Assembly (NCBI GenBank): GCA_016201645.1
Contig: JACQCL010000177.1
Coordinates: forward strand, 1-6,620
Direction: 5' to 3'
Source of the DNA: Candidatus Rokuibacteriota bacterium
GTDB lineage: Bacteria; Methylomirabilota; Methylomirabilia; Rokubacteriales; CSP1-6
DNA length: 6,620 bases
Below the pieces are notes generated by a model that saw only the letters and a program-made list of their open reading frames with translations, was not told the origin of the DNA and did not search any database. How positions within the stretch are numbered: the first letter of the stretch is position 1; every line of letters starts with the position of its first letter. This document shows, piece after piece, positions 1-6,056 of this stretch. Made by a program: the position numbers and the translations under genes.

Positions 1-583
1 AGGACGCTTCCTCGCCGACCAGGAACTCTTCGACGACGACCTGCTCCCCCGACTTGCCGAAGGCCCGCTCCTCCAGGCAGAGGGCGATGGCCCGGTCCGC
101 CTCCTCCACCGTTCGGCAGACGATGGCGCCCTTTCCTGCGGCGGGGCCGTCGGCCTTCACGACGAGCGGAGCACCCAGCTCCCGCGCGAACTTGCATGCC
201 GAGGCGGAATCCCGGAATGTCTGAAACTGTGCTGTCGGGATCCCGTGCTTGGCCATGAGAGCCTTGGCGAAGGCCTTGGAGCCCTCGAGCGCCGCGGCGC
301 TTTCGCTCGGGCCGAAGATCGCCAGGCCCTTGGCGCTGAATCGATCGGCGATCCCCAGGATCAGTGGCAGCTCCGGACCGACAATGGTCAGGTCAATGCG
401 TTCCTTTTCAGCGAACGCCACCAGCTCGTCCAGCGCGTCGGCCTTGATCGGAACCAGGCGCGCATGACGGGTCATCCCCGGGTTGCCCGGCGCCGCGTAG
501 AGGGCCGACATCTGCTGGCTCTGAGCCAGTCCCCACACGAGAGCGTGCTCCCGCCCCCCACTTCCGATGACAAGTACTCTCAC
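1..583 (-). CDS. purD: Phosphoribosylamine--glycine ligase (GAR synthetase), N-terminal part, truncated by window edge
   Basis: Catalyses step 2 of de novo purine synthesis in the cytoplasm: phosphoribosylamine + glycine + ATP gives glycinamide ribonucleotide. Translating the minus strand from the GTG at 583-581 gives 194 residues before the window ends. The N-terminal domain opens with VRVLVIGSGGREHAL, followed by a PGNPG segment near residue 32, IVGPELPL at 67-74 and FGPSESAAALEGSKAFAK at 90-107. The ATP-grasp domain then begins, with VVKADGPAAGKG at 141-152 and VVVEEFLVGEEAS at the edge. All are diagnostic PurD motifs; full-length family members have about 420-430 residues, so over half lies outside. 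The Leu usually seen in KADGLAAGKG is Pro here, a mild change. The GTG start overlaps the stop of the upstream TPR gene as GTGA and has a good GAGGAG ribosome site 8 nt upstream. It is the last pur gene visible in the operon. Identity is essentially certain; the start is well supported. Confidence 0.96.
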   Translation of the reverse strand, partial: MRVLVIGSGGREHALVWGLAQSQQMSALYAAPGNPGMTRHARLVPIKADALDELVAFAEKERIDLTIVGPELPLILGIADRFSAKGLAIFGPSESAAALEGSKAFAKALMAKHGIPTAQFQTFRDSASACKFARELGAPLVVKADGPAAGKGAIVCRTVEEADRAIALCLEERAFGKSGEQVVVEEFLVGEEAS

Positions 584-1479
584 TCGACTGTCTCCTCGGC
601 CTCGCCGAGGTTGACGCGCGCCAGCTCAGCCCAGGGGCTTTCCAGGTCCAGCTCCAAGTAGCGGCGCCAGTGGATGGCCGCCTCGGGCGCTCTTCCGGAT
701 TTGGCCAGAACGCCGGCCAGGTTGAAGTGGGCGTCGGCATAATCCGGGGACAGTTCGAGCGCGCGACGGTACCAGCCGATGGCGCCGGGGAGATCGCCCA
801 GGTCTTCGGTGAGCGAGCCCAGATTGTAGGCGGCCTGGTAGCAGGCGGGATCGGCGGTCATCGCCTCCCGATAGCACGCTCCCGCTTTGTCGTAATGCCC
901 CATCCGGTGATGGAGGAGCCCGAGGTTGTTCCAACCGGCGGCACAGGTGGGATCGGTCGCCACCACCTGCTCGTAGGCGGCGACTGCCGCCTCCCACTGA
1001 GCCGGATCCTGATCCAGCTCGGACGCGCGCGCAAGCCAGACCTCGGCTCTGAGCGAGGGCGTGACGAGCGGACGCACCATTCCCCGGACCAGGGTCGCGC
1101 GCGCCTGGCGCTCCAGGTCGCCGACGTCCATGGTCAGGACGGTCTGACCGGTCCGAGGGTCGAAGCTCACCCCGTCAGTCTCGACCAGAATGTGCTGGCC
1201 GTCCACCTTGAGTCTCAGCTCGGCCAGAGGCGCCTCGGCCTGAGGCAGGAGCCGTCGGAGATCCTCCAGGGCCCGCCTGACCTGGCGAACCGTGGCGCCT
1301 CCCGCCAGAAGCTCCCTCGCCACGCGCACCCCGACGATTTCGCGAAAGCGATATCCCTCGCCCTCGGGCTTCAGCAGGCCCAAACGACGGAGCTGGGCGA
1401 CCCGCTTGGCCGTCAGCCCCAGCAGGCCAACCACCTCGCGCTCGCTCAGGAACCACTCAGGCGACTGGGTGGCGGTCAA
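580..1479 (-). CDS. MerR-type HTH protein with four C-terminal TPR repeats, inserted in pur operon
   Basis: A 299-residue protein of unknown function. Residues about 9-75 resemble a MerR winged helix: FLSEREVVGLLGLTAKRVAQ supplies the helix-turn-helix, then RRLGLLKPEGEGYRFREI matches the MerR GLL-P...GYR wing, followed by a helical GGATVRQVRRALEDL stretch. Residues 84-120 look like a short beta-rich linker (LRLKVDGQHILVETDG, then a GQTVLTMDVGDL end). Residues 144-279 form four consecutive 34-residue TPR units (144-177, 178-211, 212-245, 246-279), three ending in a -DP or -SP turn. There is no signal peptide or membrane segment, so it is probably cytoplasmic. The start is TTG at 1479-1477, overlapping the purH stop as TTGA with no clear Shine-Dalgarno; translation probably depends on coupling. 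It lacks the usual C-terminal effector domain of MerR regulators; the TPRs may take that place as a protein-interaction surface. A role as regulator or scaffold for purine genes is inference from position only. Confidence 0.85.
   Translation of the reverse strand: MTATQSPEWFLSEREVVGLLGLTAKRVAQLRRLGLLKPEGEGYRFREIVGVRVARELLAGGATVRQVRRALEDLRRLLPQAEAPLAELRLKVDGQHILVETDGVSFDPRTGQTVLTMDVGDLERQARATLVRGMVRPLVTPSLRAEVWLARASELDQDPAQWEAAVAAYEQVVATDPTCAAGWNNLGLLHHRMGHYDKAGACYREAMTADPACYQAAYNLGSLTEDLGDLPGAIGWYRRALELSPDYADAHFNLAGVLAKSGRAPEAAIHWRRYLELDLESPWAELARVNLGEAEETVE
592..597 (-). promoter_or_regulatory. Ribosome binding site of purD
   Basis: GAGGAG on the minus strand, inside the last codons of the TPR gene, lies 8 nt before the GTG at 583-581. 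It supports the GTG start of purD and the 4-nt overlap with the preceding gene. Confidence 0.7.
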
Positions 1480-3062
1480 TGCCGGAAGTGTCTCATGCCG
1501 GTCAGGACCATCGCCATCCCATGCTCATCAGCTGCCCGAATGATCTCCTCATCGCGCACGGACCCGCCGGGATGGATGACGGCCGTAGCGCCGGCCTCCG
1601 CCACCACGTCCAGCCCGTCCTTGAAAGGGAAAAACGCGTCCGAGGCGCAGACCGTCCCTTTTGTCTCCAAGCCGACCGCGCGAGCCCGCATCACCGCGAT
1701 TTTCGCCGAATCCACGCGGCTCGTCTGGCCTGCGCCCACGCCGATCAGCTGGTCGCGCGTCGTCAGGACGATGGCGTTGGACTTCACGTGCTTGGCGATT
1801 TTCCAGGCGAAGCGGAGTGCCCGCCACTCTGCCTCCGTGGGTTCACGCTTCGAGGCCACACGCAGGGTCTTCTCGTCGAGATCGGCGAGGTCGGACTCCT
1901 GGACGAGGAGGCCCCCCAGGACGCTCCGGTACTCCTCGAACCCCGGGACAAGCGCGCGTCGGTCGCACGGAACTTCCAGAACGCGGCACTTCTTCTTCGT
2001 CCGTTTCAACTCCTCCAGGGCATCGGGAAGGAAGGCCGGCGCGAACAGGATCTCGATCAGCACCCCTGCCAATTCTTTCACCACATCCATATCCAGGGGC
2101 CGGTTGACCCCGGTGATCCCGCCATAGATCGAGACGGGATCCGAGGCCTTCGCCTTCCTCATGGCCTCGCCGGCCGTGGCCCCGGTGGCCGCGCCGCAGG
2201 GATTCGTATGCTTGATGGCCACTGCCGTGGGCGCCTCGAACTCGAGCAGGAGCCCCAGCGCCGCAGAGAAATCCAGGAGGTTGTTATAGGAGAGCTCGGG
2301 GCCGTGGAGTTGCCGCGCCGCCGCAACCCCCAGGCGCGAAGCGCCGATCAGGCGATACAACGCCGCAGCCTGGTGGGGGTTCTCGCCATAGCGAAGCGAG
2401 TGGACCAGTTCAGCCTCGAGCTTCAGCACGGGGGGAAAGGCCGTCTCCGCTGCGGCGGCAGGGCGTGCTATCGCCCCAGGGCTCCTCAAGTACGCCGCGA
2501 TTGCGGCGTCGTACTGAGCCGTCCTCCGGAACGCCTCGCGCGCCAGCCTGAAGCGCGTCTCCTGGGAAAGTTTCCCCCCCGATCGCTTCAGCTCGTCCAG
2601 AACCTCACCGTACTGGGATGCGTCCACGAGGACTGCAACGGACTCCCAGTTCTTCGCGGCAGCCCGGATCAGCGTCGGGCCGCCGATGTCGATCTGCTCG
2701 ATCGCCTCGGCCAGGCTCGTCTCCGGTCGGGCCACAGTCTGCTCGAACGGGTAGAGATTGATCGCGACGAGGTCGATCGGCTCGATCCCCTGGGCTTTGA
2801 GCTGCGCCAAGTGCTCGGGCATGTCGCGGCGGGCCAGGATCCCGCCGTGGATCTTCGGATGGAGCGTCTTCACCCGGCCGTCCAGCATTTCGGGAAACCC
2901 CGTCACCTCCGAAACGTCACGGACCTTGACTCCCGAGTCGCGCAACAACTTGGCGGTCCCCCCCGTCGAGAGGATCTCCACGCCGAGAGAGGCGAGGCCC
3001 CGGGCGAACTCCACCACCCCGCTCTTATCGTGGACACTCACCAGGGCCCGTCTAACGGTCAT
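1476..3062 (-). CDS. purH: Bifunctional AICAR formyltransferase / IMP cyclohydrolase
   Basis: Performs the last two steps of IMP synthesis: formyl transfer from 10-formyl-THF to AICAR, then ring closure of FAICAR to IMP. The 528-residue product has the normal family length. The N-terminal MGS-like cyclohydrolase domain (about 1-145) carries STGGTAKLL (32-40), the GFPEMLDGRVKTLHPKIHGG block (55-74) and DIGGPTLIRAAAKN (125-138). The formyltransferase domain follows, with RYGENPHQ (224-231), LSYNN (257-261), catalytic KH in KHTNPCG (K284, H285), SNAIVL, GAGQTSRVDS (444-452), ASDAFFPFKDG and the terminal MRHFRH. Two normally conserved blocks differ: SIYGGITGVNR (usually SAFGGIIAxNR) and GAGQT (usually GAGQM). 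The ATG at 3062-3060 is preferred because AGGAGG lies 4 nt upstream; an adjacent GTG at 3065 would leave only 1 nt. The ATG shares one base with the purN stop (TGATG), and the gene's end overlaps the TPR gene by 4 nt. Confidence 0.98.
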   Translation of the reverse strand: MTVRRALVSVHDKSGVVEFARGLASLGVEILSTGGTAKLLRDSGVKVRDVSEVTGFPEMLDGRVKTLHPKIHGGILARRDMPEHLAQLKAQGIEPIDLVAINLYPFEQTVARPETSLAEAIEQIDIGGPTLIRAAAKNWESVAVLVDASQYGEVLDELKRSGGKLSQETRFRLAREAFRRTAQYDAAIAAYLRSPGAIARPAAAAETAFPPVLKLEAELVHSLRYGENPHQAAALYRLIGASRLGVAAARQLHGPELSYNNLLDFSAALGLLLEFEAPTAVAIKHTNPCGAATGATAGEAMRKAKASDPVSIYGGITGVNRPLDMDVVKELAGVLIEILFAPAFLPDALEELKRTKKKCRVLEVPCDRRALVPGFEEYRSVLGGLLVQESDLADLDEKTLRVASKREPTEAEWRALRFAWKIAKHVKSNAIVLTTRDQLIGVGAGQTSRVDSAKIAVMRARAVGLETKGTVCASDAFFPFKDGLDVVAEAGATAVIHPGGSVRDEEIIRAADEHGMAMVLTGMRHFRH

Positions 3063-3685
3063 CACCCCTCCTCGACGAACACGCGTCGCCCAACAACCGA
3101 CAGCCGGCCTTCGGCGTAAAGCCGAATCGCGCGCGGATAAAGTTGGTGCTCCTGCTCGAGGATCCGGGCCGAAAGCGTCTCCTCCGTGTCGTCCTCTCTC
3201 ACCGGCACAGCGGCCTGGCAGATGATGGGCCCGGTGTCCACGCCTTCATCCACGAAATGCACCGTGGCGCCGCTGATCTTCACCCCGTGCTTCAGCGCCT
3301 GGCGCTGAGCGTGAAGCCCCGGAAACGCCGGGAGGAGCGCCGGGTGGATGTTCATGATCTGACCCGGCAGCGCCCTGACGAACGTCGGCGAAAGCACCCT
3401 CATGTAGCCGGCGAGACAGACGAGTTCAATCCGGTGGTCAGCCAGCACGCCCAGCACGGCCTGGTCAAAGGCCTCCCGCGTCCCGTACCCTTTGGGGTCG
3501 AGGAAGACCGCCTCGGCTCCATGCTTCTTAGCCCGCTCCAGCGCCTGGGCGTCAGCGCGGTCGGAGACGACGACCGCCAGCCGGCAATCGAGCTTCCCGC
3601 TCTCGATCGCGTCAATGATCGCCTGGAGGTTCGACCCGCGCCTCGAGGCGAGGACCCCGATCCGAAGCGGCTCGCTCCGCGTCAT
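3062..3685 (-). CDS. purN: Phosphoribosylglycinamide formyltransferase (GAR transformylase)
   Basis: Transfers a formyl group from 10-formyl-THF to GAR in step 3 of purine synthesis. The product has 207 residues, the usual size. It begins with the nucleotide-phosphate loop IGVLASRRGSNLQAIIDA (residues 9-26), continues with VVVSDRADAQALERAK and LVCLAGYMRVLSP, and has the catalytic Asn and His in MNIHPALLPAFPG (N112, H114). The catalytic Asp corresponds to D150 in TVHFVDEGVDTGPIICQ. The reading frame is open upstream to 3790, but those 35 residues would lie inside the ndh-like gene and have no family counterpart. The ATG at 3685-3683 overlaps the upstream stop as ATGA and gives a product that aligns from its N-terminus. 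No clear Shine-Dalgarno precedes it, so coupling to the upstream gene is likely. All three catalytic residues are present, so activity is expected. Confidence 0.97.
   Translation of the reverse strand: MTRSEPLRIGVLASRRGSNLQAIIDAIESGKLDCRLAVVVSDRADAQALERAKKHGAEAVFLDPKGYGTREAFDQAVLGVLADHRIELVCLAGYMRVLSPTFVRALPGQIMNIHPALLPAFPGLHAQRQALKHGVKISGATVHFVDEGVDTGPIICQAAVPVREDDTEETLSARILEQEHQLYPRAIRLYAEGRLSVVGRRVFVEEG
3067..3072 (-). promoter_or_regulatory. Ribosome binding site of purH
   Basis: A perfect AGGAGG on the minus strand within the last codons of purN, 4 nt before the ATG at 3062-3060 and only 1 nt before the alternative GTG at 3065-3063. It decides the start in favour of ATG and is the strongest Shine-Dalgarno in the window. 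Confidence 0.75.
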
Positions 3686-4983
3686 GAGCGGGTGCCGTCG
3701 GCCCCGGACTTGGCGCCAGCGCAGATTGGGCAGCGCTGCGGGCGACGGATGATGGCCGAGTCCCGCAGGAAGACCTGGGTCAGCGCCCAATCGAGGGCCA
3801 CCTGGAGCTGCTTCCTGAACCCCACCAGCTTGTAGAGGTGGAGCGCGTTCCAGAAGAGCCAGGCGAAGTAGCCCGAGAACTTAAACCCCATAAGGTCCAC
3901 CACGGCGTCATTCATGCCGAGCGAGACCAGCATCCCCTGGGGGGAGAACTCGATGGGGACGGGCGGGCGGCCCTCGAGGCGGCTCACGATGTTTCGCGCC
4001 GCGAGCCTGCCGTGGGCGATGGCAGCCGGGATGATGGGGACCGACGCCTCGGGATGCCCGGCGACCGCCACGGTGTCTCCGACGCCGCAGACCTCGGGGA
4101 AGCCTGGAACCTCGAGGAACCGGTTGACCACGACACGCCCGGCGCGGTCCAGCGGCAGGCCGAGGTTCTCGAGGACCGGGTGCCCCTTCACACCGGCCAC
4201 CCAGACCACGAGGCCGGTCCGTTCGATATGCCCTCCGTTGATCTCCACGCCTGTCGCCTCGACGCGTGTCACTTTCGCCCCGAGCCTGACCTCGATCCCC
4301 TCGCGCTGGAGCTTGGCTCTCGCCCGGCGCCCCAGGATCGGGTGCACGCCGCTCAGGATCTCTCCGCTGGCCTCCAGCAGGAGCAGACGCGGATCGCCTG
4401 CCTCGATCCCGCGGTAACGCGGGACGACGTAGCGGTGGAAGAAGTCGTGGAGCTCCGCGATCAGCTCTACACCCGTGTAGCCGCCCCCCACGACCGCCAT
4501 CGTGAGGAGCTCCCGCCGGCGGAGGGAGTCGCGCGCGTGATCGGCGTGCTCGGCAAGATCGATGACTTGGTCGCGGAGCGCCACAGCGTCCTCCAGCCCC
4601 TTGAAGAAGAAGCCGTGCTCCTCCACGCCGGGGACGCCATAGGTCTGGGTGGTCCCGCCGAGGGCGAGGACCAGGAAGTCGTACGCCACGTCCCCTTCCG
4701 CCAGGTGGACCCGCCGCTCCCTGAGGTCCACTCCCAGGACGCGATCGCGGAGGAAACGGAACCGGCGCCGGTCACGGATGTCCCGGATCGGCTGGATGAT
4801 GTGGCGGGGCTCGACCGTGGAGGACGCGATCTGGGGGAGCAGCGGCGTGAACAGGAGGTAGTTCTGGTCGCTGATCAGGAGGAGGTCCACGTCCTCACGC
4901 CTGCGGAAGTGACGCTCGAGGACGCGCATGGCCTCGATCCCGCCGAAGCCGCCTCCCAGGACGACCATGCGCGTCGCGGTCAC
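3682..4983 (-). CDS. Type II NADH dehydrogenase-like FAD oxidoreductase inserted between purM and purN
   Basis: A 433-residue flavoprotein of the NDH-2 family, which pass electrons from NADH to membrane quinone without pumping protons. An FAD Rossmann loop opens the protein (VVLGGGFGGIEAMRVLERHF, residues 7-26), followed by NYLLFTPLLPQIASS (41-55). The NADH Rossmann loop is VVGGGYTGVELIAEL (164-178), with Glu204 ending the second strand (LLLEAS), which favours NADH over NADPH. VWVAGVKGHP (260-269) and VCGVGDTVAV (298-307, D303 contacting FAD) are typical. Residues 370-407 (SGYFAWLFWNALHLYKLVGF onward) match the aromatic, amphipathic C-terminal membrane-attachment region. Two oddities: the AQxxxQ quinone-site motif is replaced by PIIPAAIAHGRLAA, and the tail carries a lone RCPICAG (C418, C421). 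The GTG at 4983-4981 is chosen because it overlaps the purM stop as GTGA and has GGGGGAG 7 nt upstream; an ATG at codon 6 is possible. Why it sits among pur genes is unknown. Confidence 0.92.
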   Translation of the reverse strand: MTATRMVVLGGGFGGIEAMRVLERHFRRREDVDLLLISDQNYLLFTPLLPQIASSTVEPRHIIQPIRDIRDRRRFRFLRDRVLGVDLRERRVHLAEGDVAYDFLVLALGGTTQTYGVPGVEEHGFFFKGLEDAVALRDQVIDLAEHADHARDSLRRRELLTMAVVGGGYTGVELIAELHDFFHRYVVPRYRGIEAGDPRLLLLEASGEILSGVHPILGRRARAKLQREGIEVRLGAKVTRVEATGVEINGGHIERTGLVVWVAGVKGHPVLENLGLPLDRAGRVVVNRFLEVPGFPEVCGVGDTVAVAGHPEASVPIIPAAIAHGRLAARNIVSRLEGRPPVPIEFSPQGMLVSLGMNDAVVDLMGFKFSGYFAWLFWNALHLYKLVGFRKQLQVALDWALTQVFLRDSAIIRRPQRCPICAGAKSGADGTRS

Positions 4984-6026
4984 CGGCCGGCTCCCCCACC
5001 AACGTACTCGACGCCGCGCGGCCCCGCCACGATCTCGCCGATGGGCCAGGCGGTCTCTGCGAGGGAGGTCAGCAGTGCCCGGCAGTGATCAGCATGCTCA
5101 CGCGCCACGACGAGGACCAGGCCGATCCCCATGTTGAAGGTCCTGAACATTTCGTCTTCCGCAATCGCCCCCCGATCCCGGATGAGCGCGAAGATCGGGG
5201 GCACGCTCCAGCTCCCGCGCTCGATCAATGCTTTACACCCGGCCGGGAGGACACGTGGAAGATTTCCGGTGAGGCCACCGCCCGTGATGTGGGCCATGGC
5301 GCGGACCGGCACGGCCTTCAAGAGGTCCAGAATACGTTTGACGTAGATGCGGGTCGGCGTCAGGAGCTCGTCGGCAACGCTCCGCTGGAGCCCTGGCAGA
5401 AGGTCTCCCGCTTTAAGGCCCATCCGCTCGAAGATCACCTTCCGCGCCAGCGTGTAGCCGTTTGAGTGAAGCCCCGAGGAGGCCATGCCCAGCAGCCGGT
5501 CCCCGGGCTTGACCTGAGAGCCGTCAATGAGCCTGGCTCTCTCGGCGACTCCCACGGCGAAACCCGCCAGGTCGTACTCACCGGGAGGATAAAAGTCAGG
5601 CAGCTCGGCCGTCTCGCCTCCGACGAGGGAACAGCCAGCCTGACGGCACCCCTCGACGATGCCTTTGACGATGGCCTCGACCTTCTCAGGCACCACCTTG
5701 CCCAGCGCCAGGTAGTCAAGGAAGAAAAGCGGCTCGGCGCCGTGAACGAGGACGTCGTTCACCCCCATGGCCACCAGGTCAATCCCCACCGTGTCGTGAC
5801 GGTCGGCGAGGAAGGCGACCCGGAGCTTCGACCCCACGCCGTCGGTGGAGGCAACCAGGACGGGATCGCGGTAGCCGGCGGGGACCTTGACGAACCCGGC
5901 GAACGCCCCGATCTCTCCCAGCACTTCGGGACGAAACGTGGACCGGGCCAGTGGACGGATGCGACGGACTGCGGCGTCAGCAGCCTCGATATCAACACCG
6001 GACTGCTTGTAGGTCATCGGGTCCAT
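4980..6026 (-). CDS. purM: Phosphoribosylformylglycinamidine cyclo-ligase (AIR synthetase)
   Basis: Uses ATP to close the imidazole ring of FGAM, forming aminoimidazole ribonucleotide, step 5 of the pathway; a cytoplasmic dimer in known members. The 348-residue product has the normal length. Visible family blocks are YKQSGVDIEAADAAVRRI near the N-terminus, STDGVGSKLRVAF (60-72), GIDLVAMGVNDVLVHGAEPL (81-100), GCSLVGGETAELPDFY (131-146), SSGLHSNGYTLAR (183-195), HITGGGLTGNLPRVLP (246-261) and MFRTFNMGIGLVLVV (293-307). The start is uncertain between the ATG at 6026 and the ATG three codons later at 6017; the second gives MTYKQSGVDIEA, close to the usual N-terminus, and neither has a convincing Shine-Dalgarno. 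It follows purF after 30 nt, and its stop overlaps the NDH-2-like start by 4 nt. Identity is certain. Confidence 0.97.
   Translation of the reverse strand: MDPMTYKQSGVDIEAADAAVRRIRPLARSTFRPEVLGEIGAFAGFVKVPAGYRDPVLVASTDGVGSKLRVAFLADRHDTVGIDLVAMGVNDVLVHGAEPLFFLDYLALGKVVPEKVEAIVKGIVEGCRQAGCSLVGGETAELPDFYPPGEYDLAGFAVGVAERARLIDGSQVKPGDRLLGMASSGLHSNGYTLARKVIFERMGLKAGDLLPGLQRSVADELLTPTRIYVKRILDLLKAVPVRAMAHITGGGLTGNLPRVLPAGCKALIERGSWSVPPIFALIRDRGAIAEDEMFRTFNMGIGLVLVVAREHADHCRALLTSLAETAWPIGEIVAGPRGVEYVGGGAGR
4991..4997 (-). promoter_or_regulatory. Probable ribosome binding site of the NDH-2-like gene
   Basis: GGGGGAG on the minus strand within the last codons of purM, 7 nt before the GTG at 4983-4981. 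It is purine-rich but not a perfect Shine-Dalgarno. It favours the GTG over the in-frame ATG at 4968-4966, which has no such element. Confidence 0.5.
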
Positions 6027-6056
6027 GCGGACAGAGCCCGTGGGCCAGGGAGTTCC
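6027..6056 (-). other. 30-nt purF-purM spacer with two small dyads
   Basis: This is the only stretch between genes in the window. In transcript orientation it contains AGGGAACTCCCT (6058-6047, starting inside the purF stop codon) and GCCCACGGGC (6045-6036), two short inverted repeats with 2-nt centres. They are too short to call a terminator and no U-tract follows. The purF amber stop is in frame with the purM start across ten sense codons. No clear Shine-Dalgarno or promoter is seen. Confidence 0.4.

Noticed and set aside
670..2127. 485-codon plus-strand open frame opposite the TPR gene and purH
   Set aside because: It spans two well-supported minus-strand genes and has a low-complexity composition with no domain.
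3063..3065. GTG start for purH one codon upstream of the ATG
   Set aside because: It would sit 1 nt after AGGAGG, too close for ribosome initiation; the ATG at 3062 fits better.
1479..3119. 546-codon plus-strand open frame opposite purH
   Set aside because: It is fully antisense to purH, which has complete family motifs. The translation is Arg/Gly/Pro/His-rich with no recognisable domain, as expected for an antisense frame in high-GC DNA.
3686..3790. 35-codon N-terminal extension of purN
   Set aside because: It would overlap the NDH-2-like gene by over 100 nt, and PurN proteins start just before the IGVLASRRGSN loop; the ATGA overlap start is better.
3838..5088. 416-codon plus-strand open frame opposite the NDH-2-like gene
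   Set aside because: The composition is His/Asp/Glu/Arg-rich and it mirrors a clear flavoprotein; a shadow frame.
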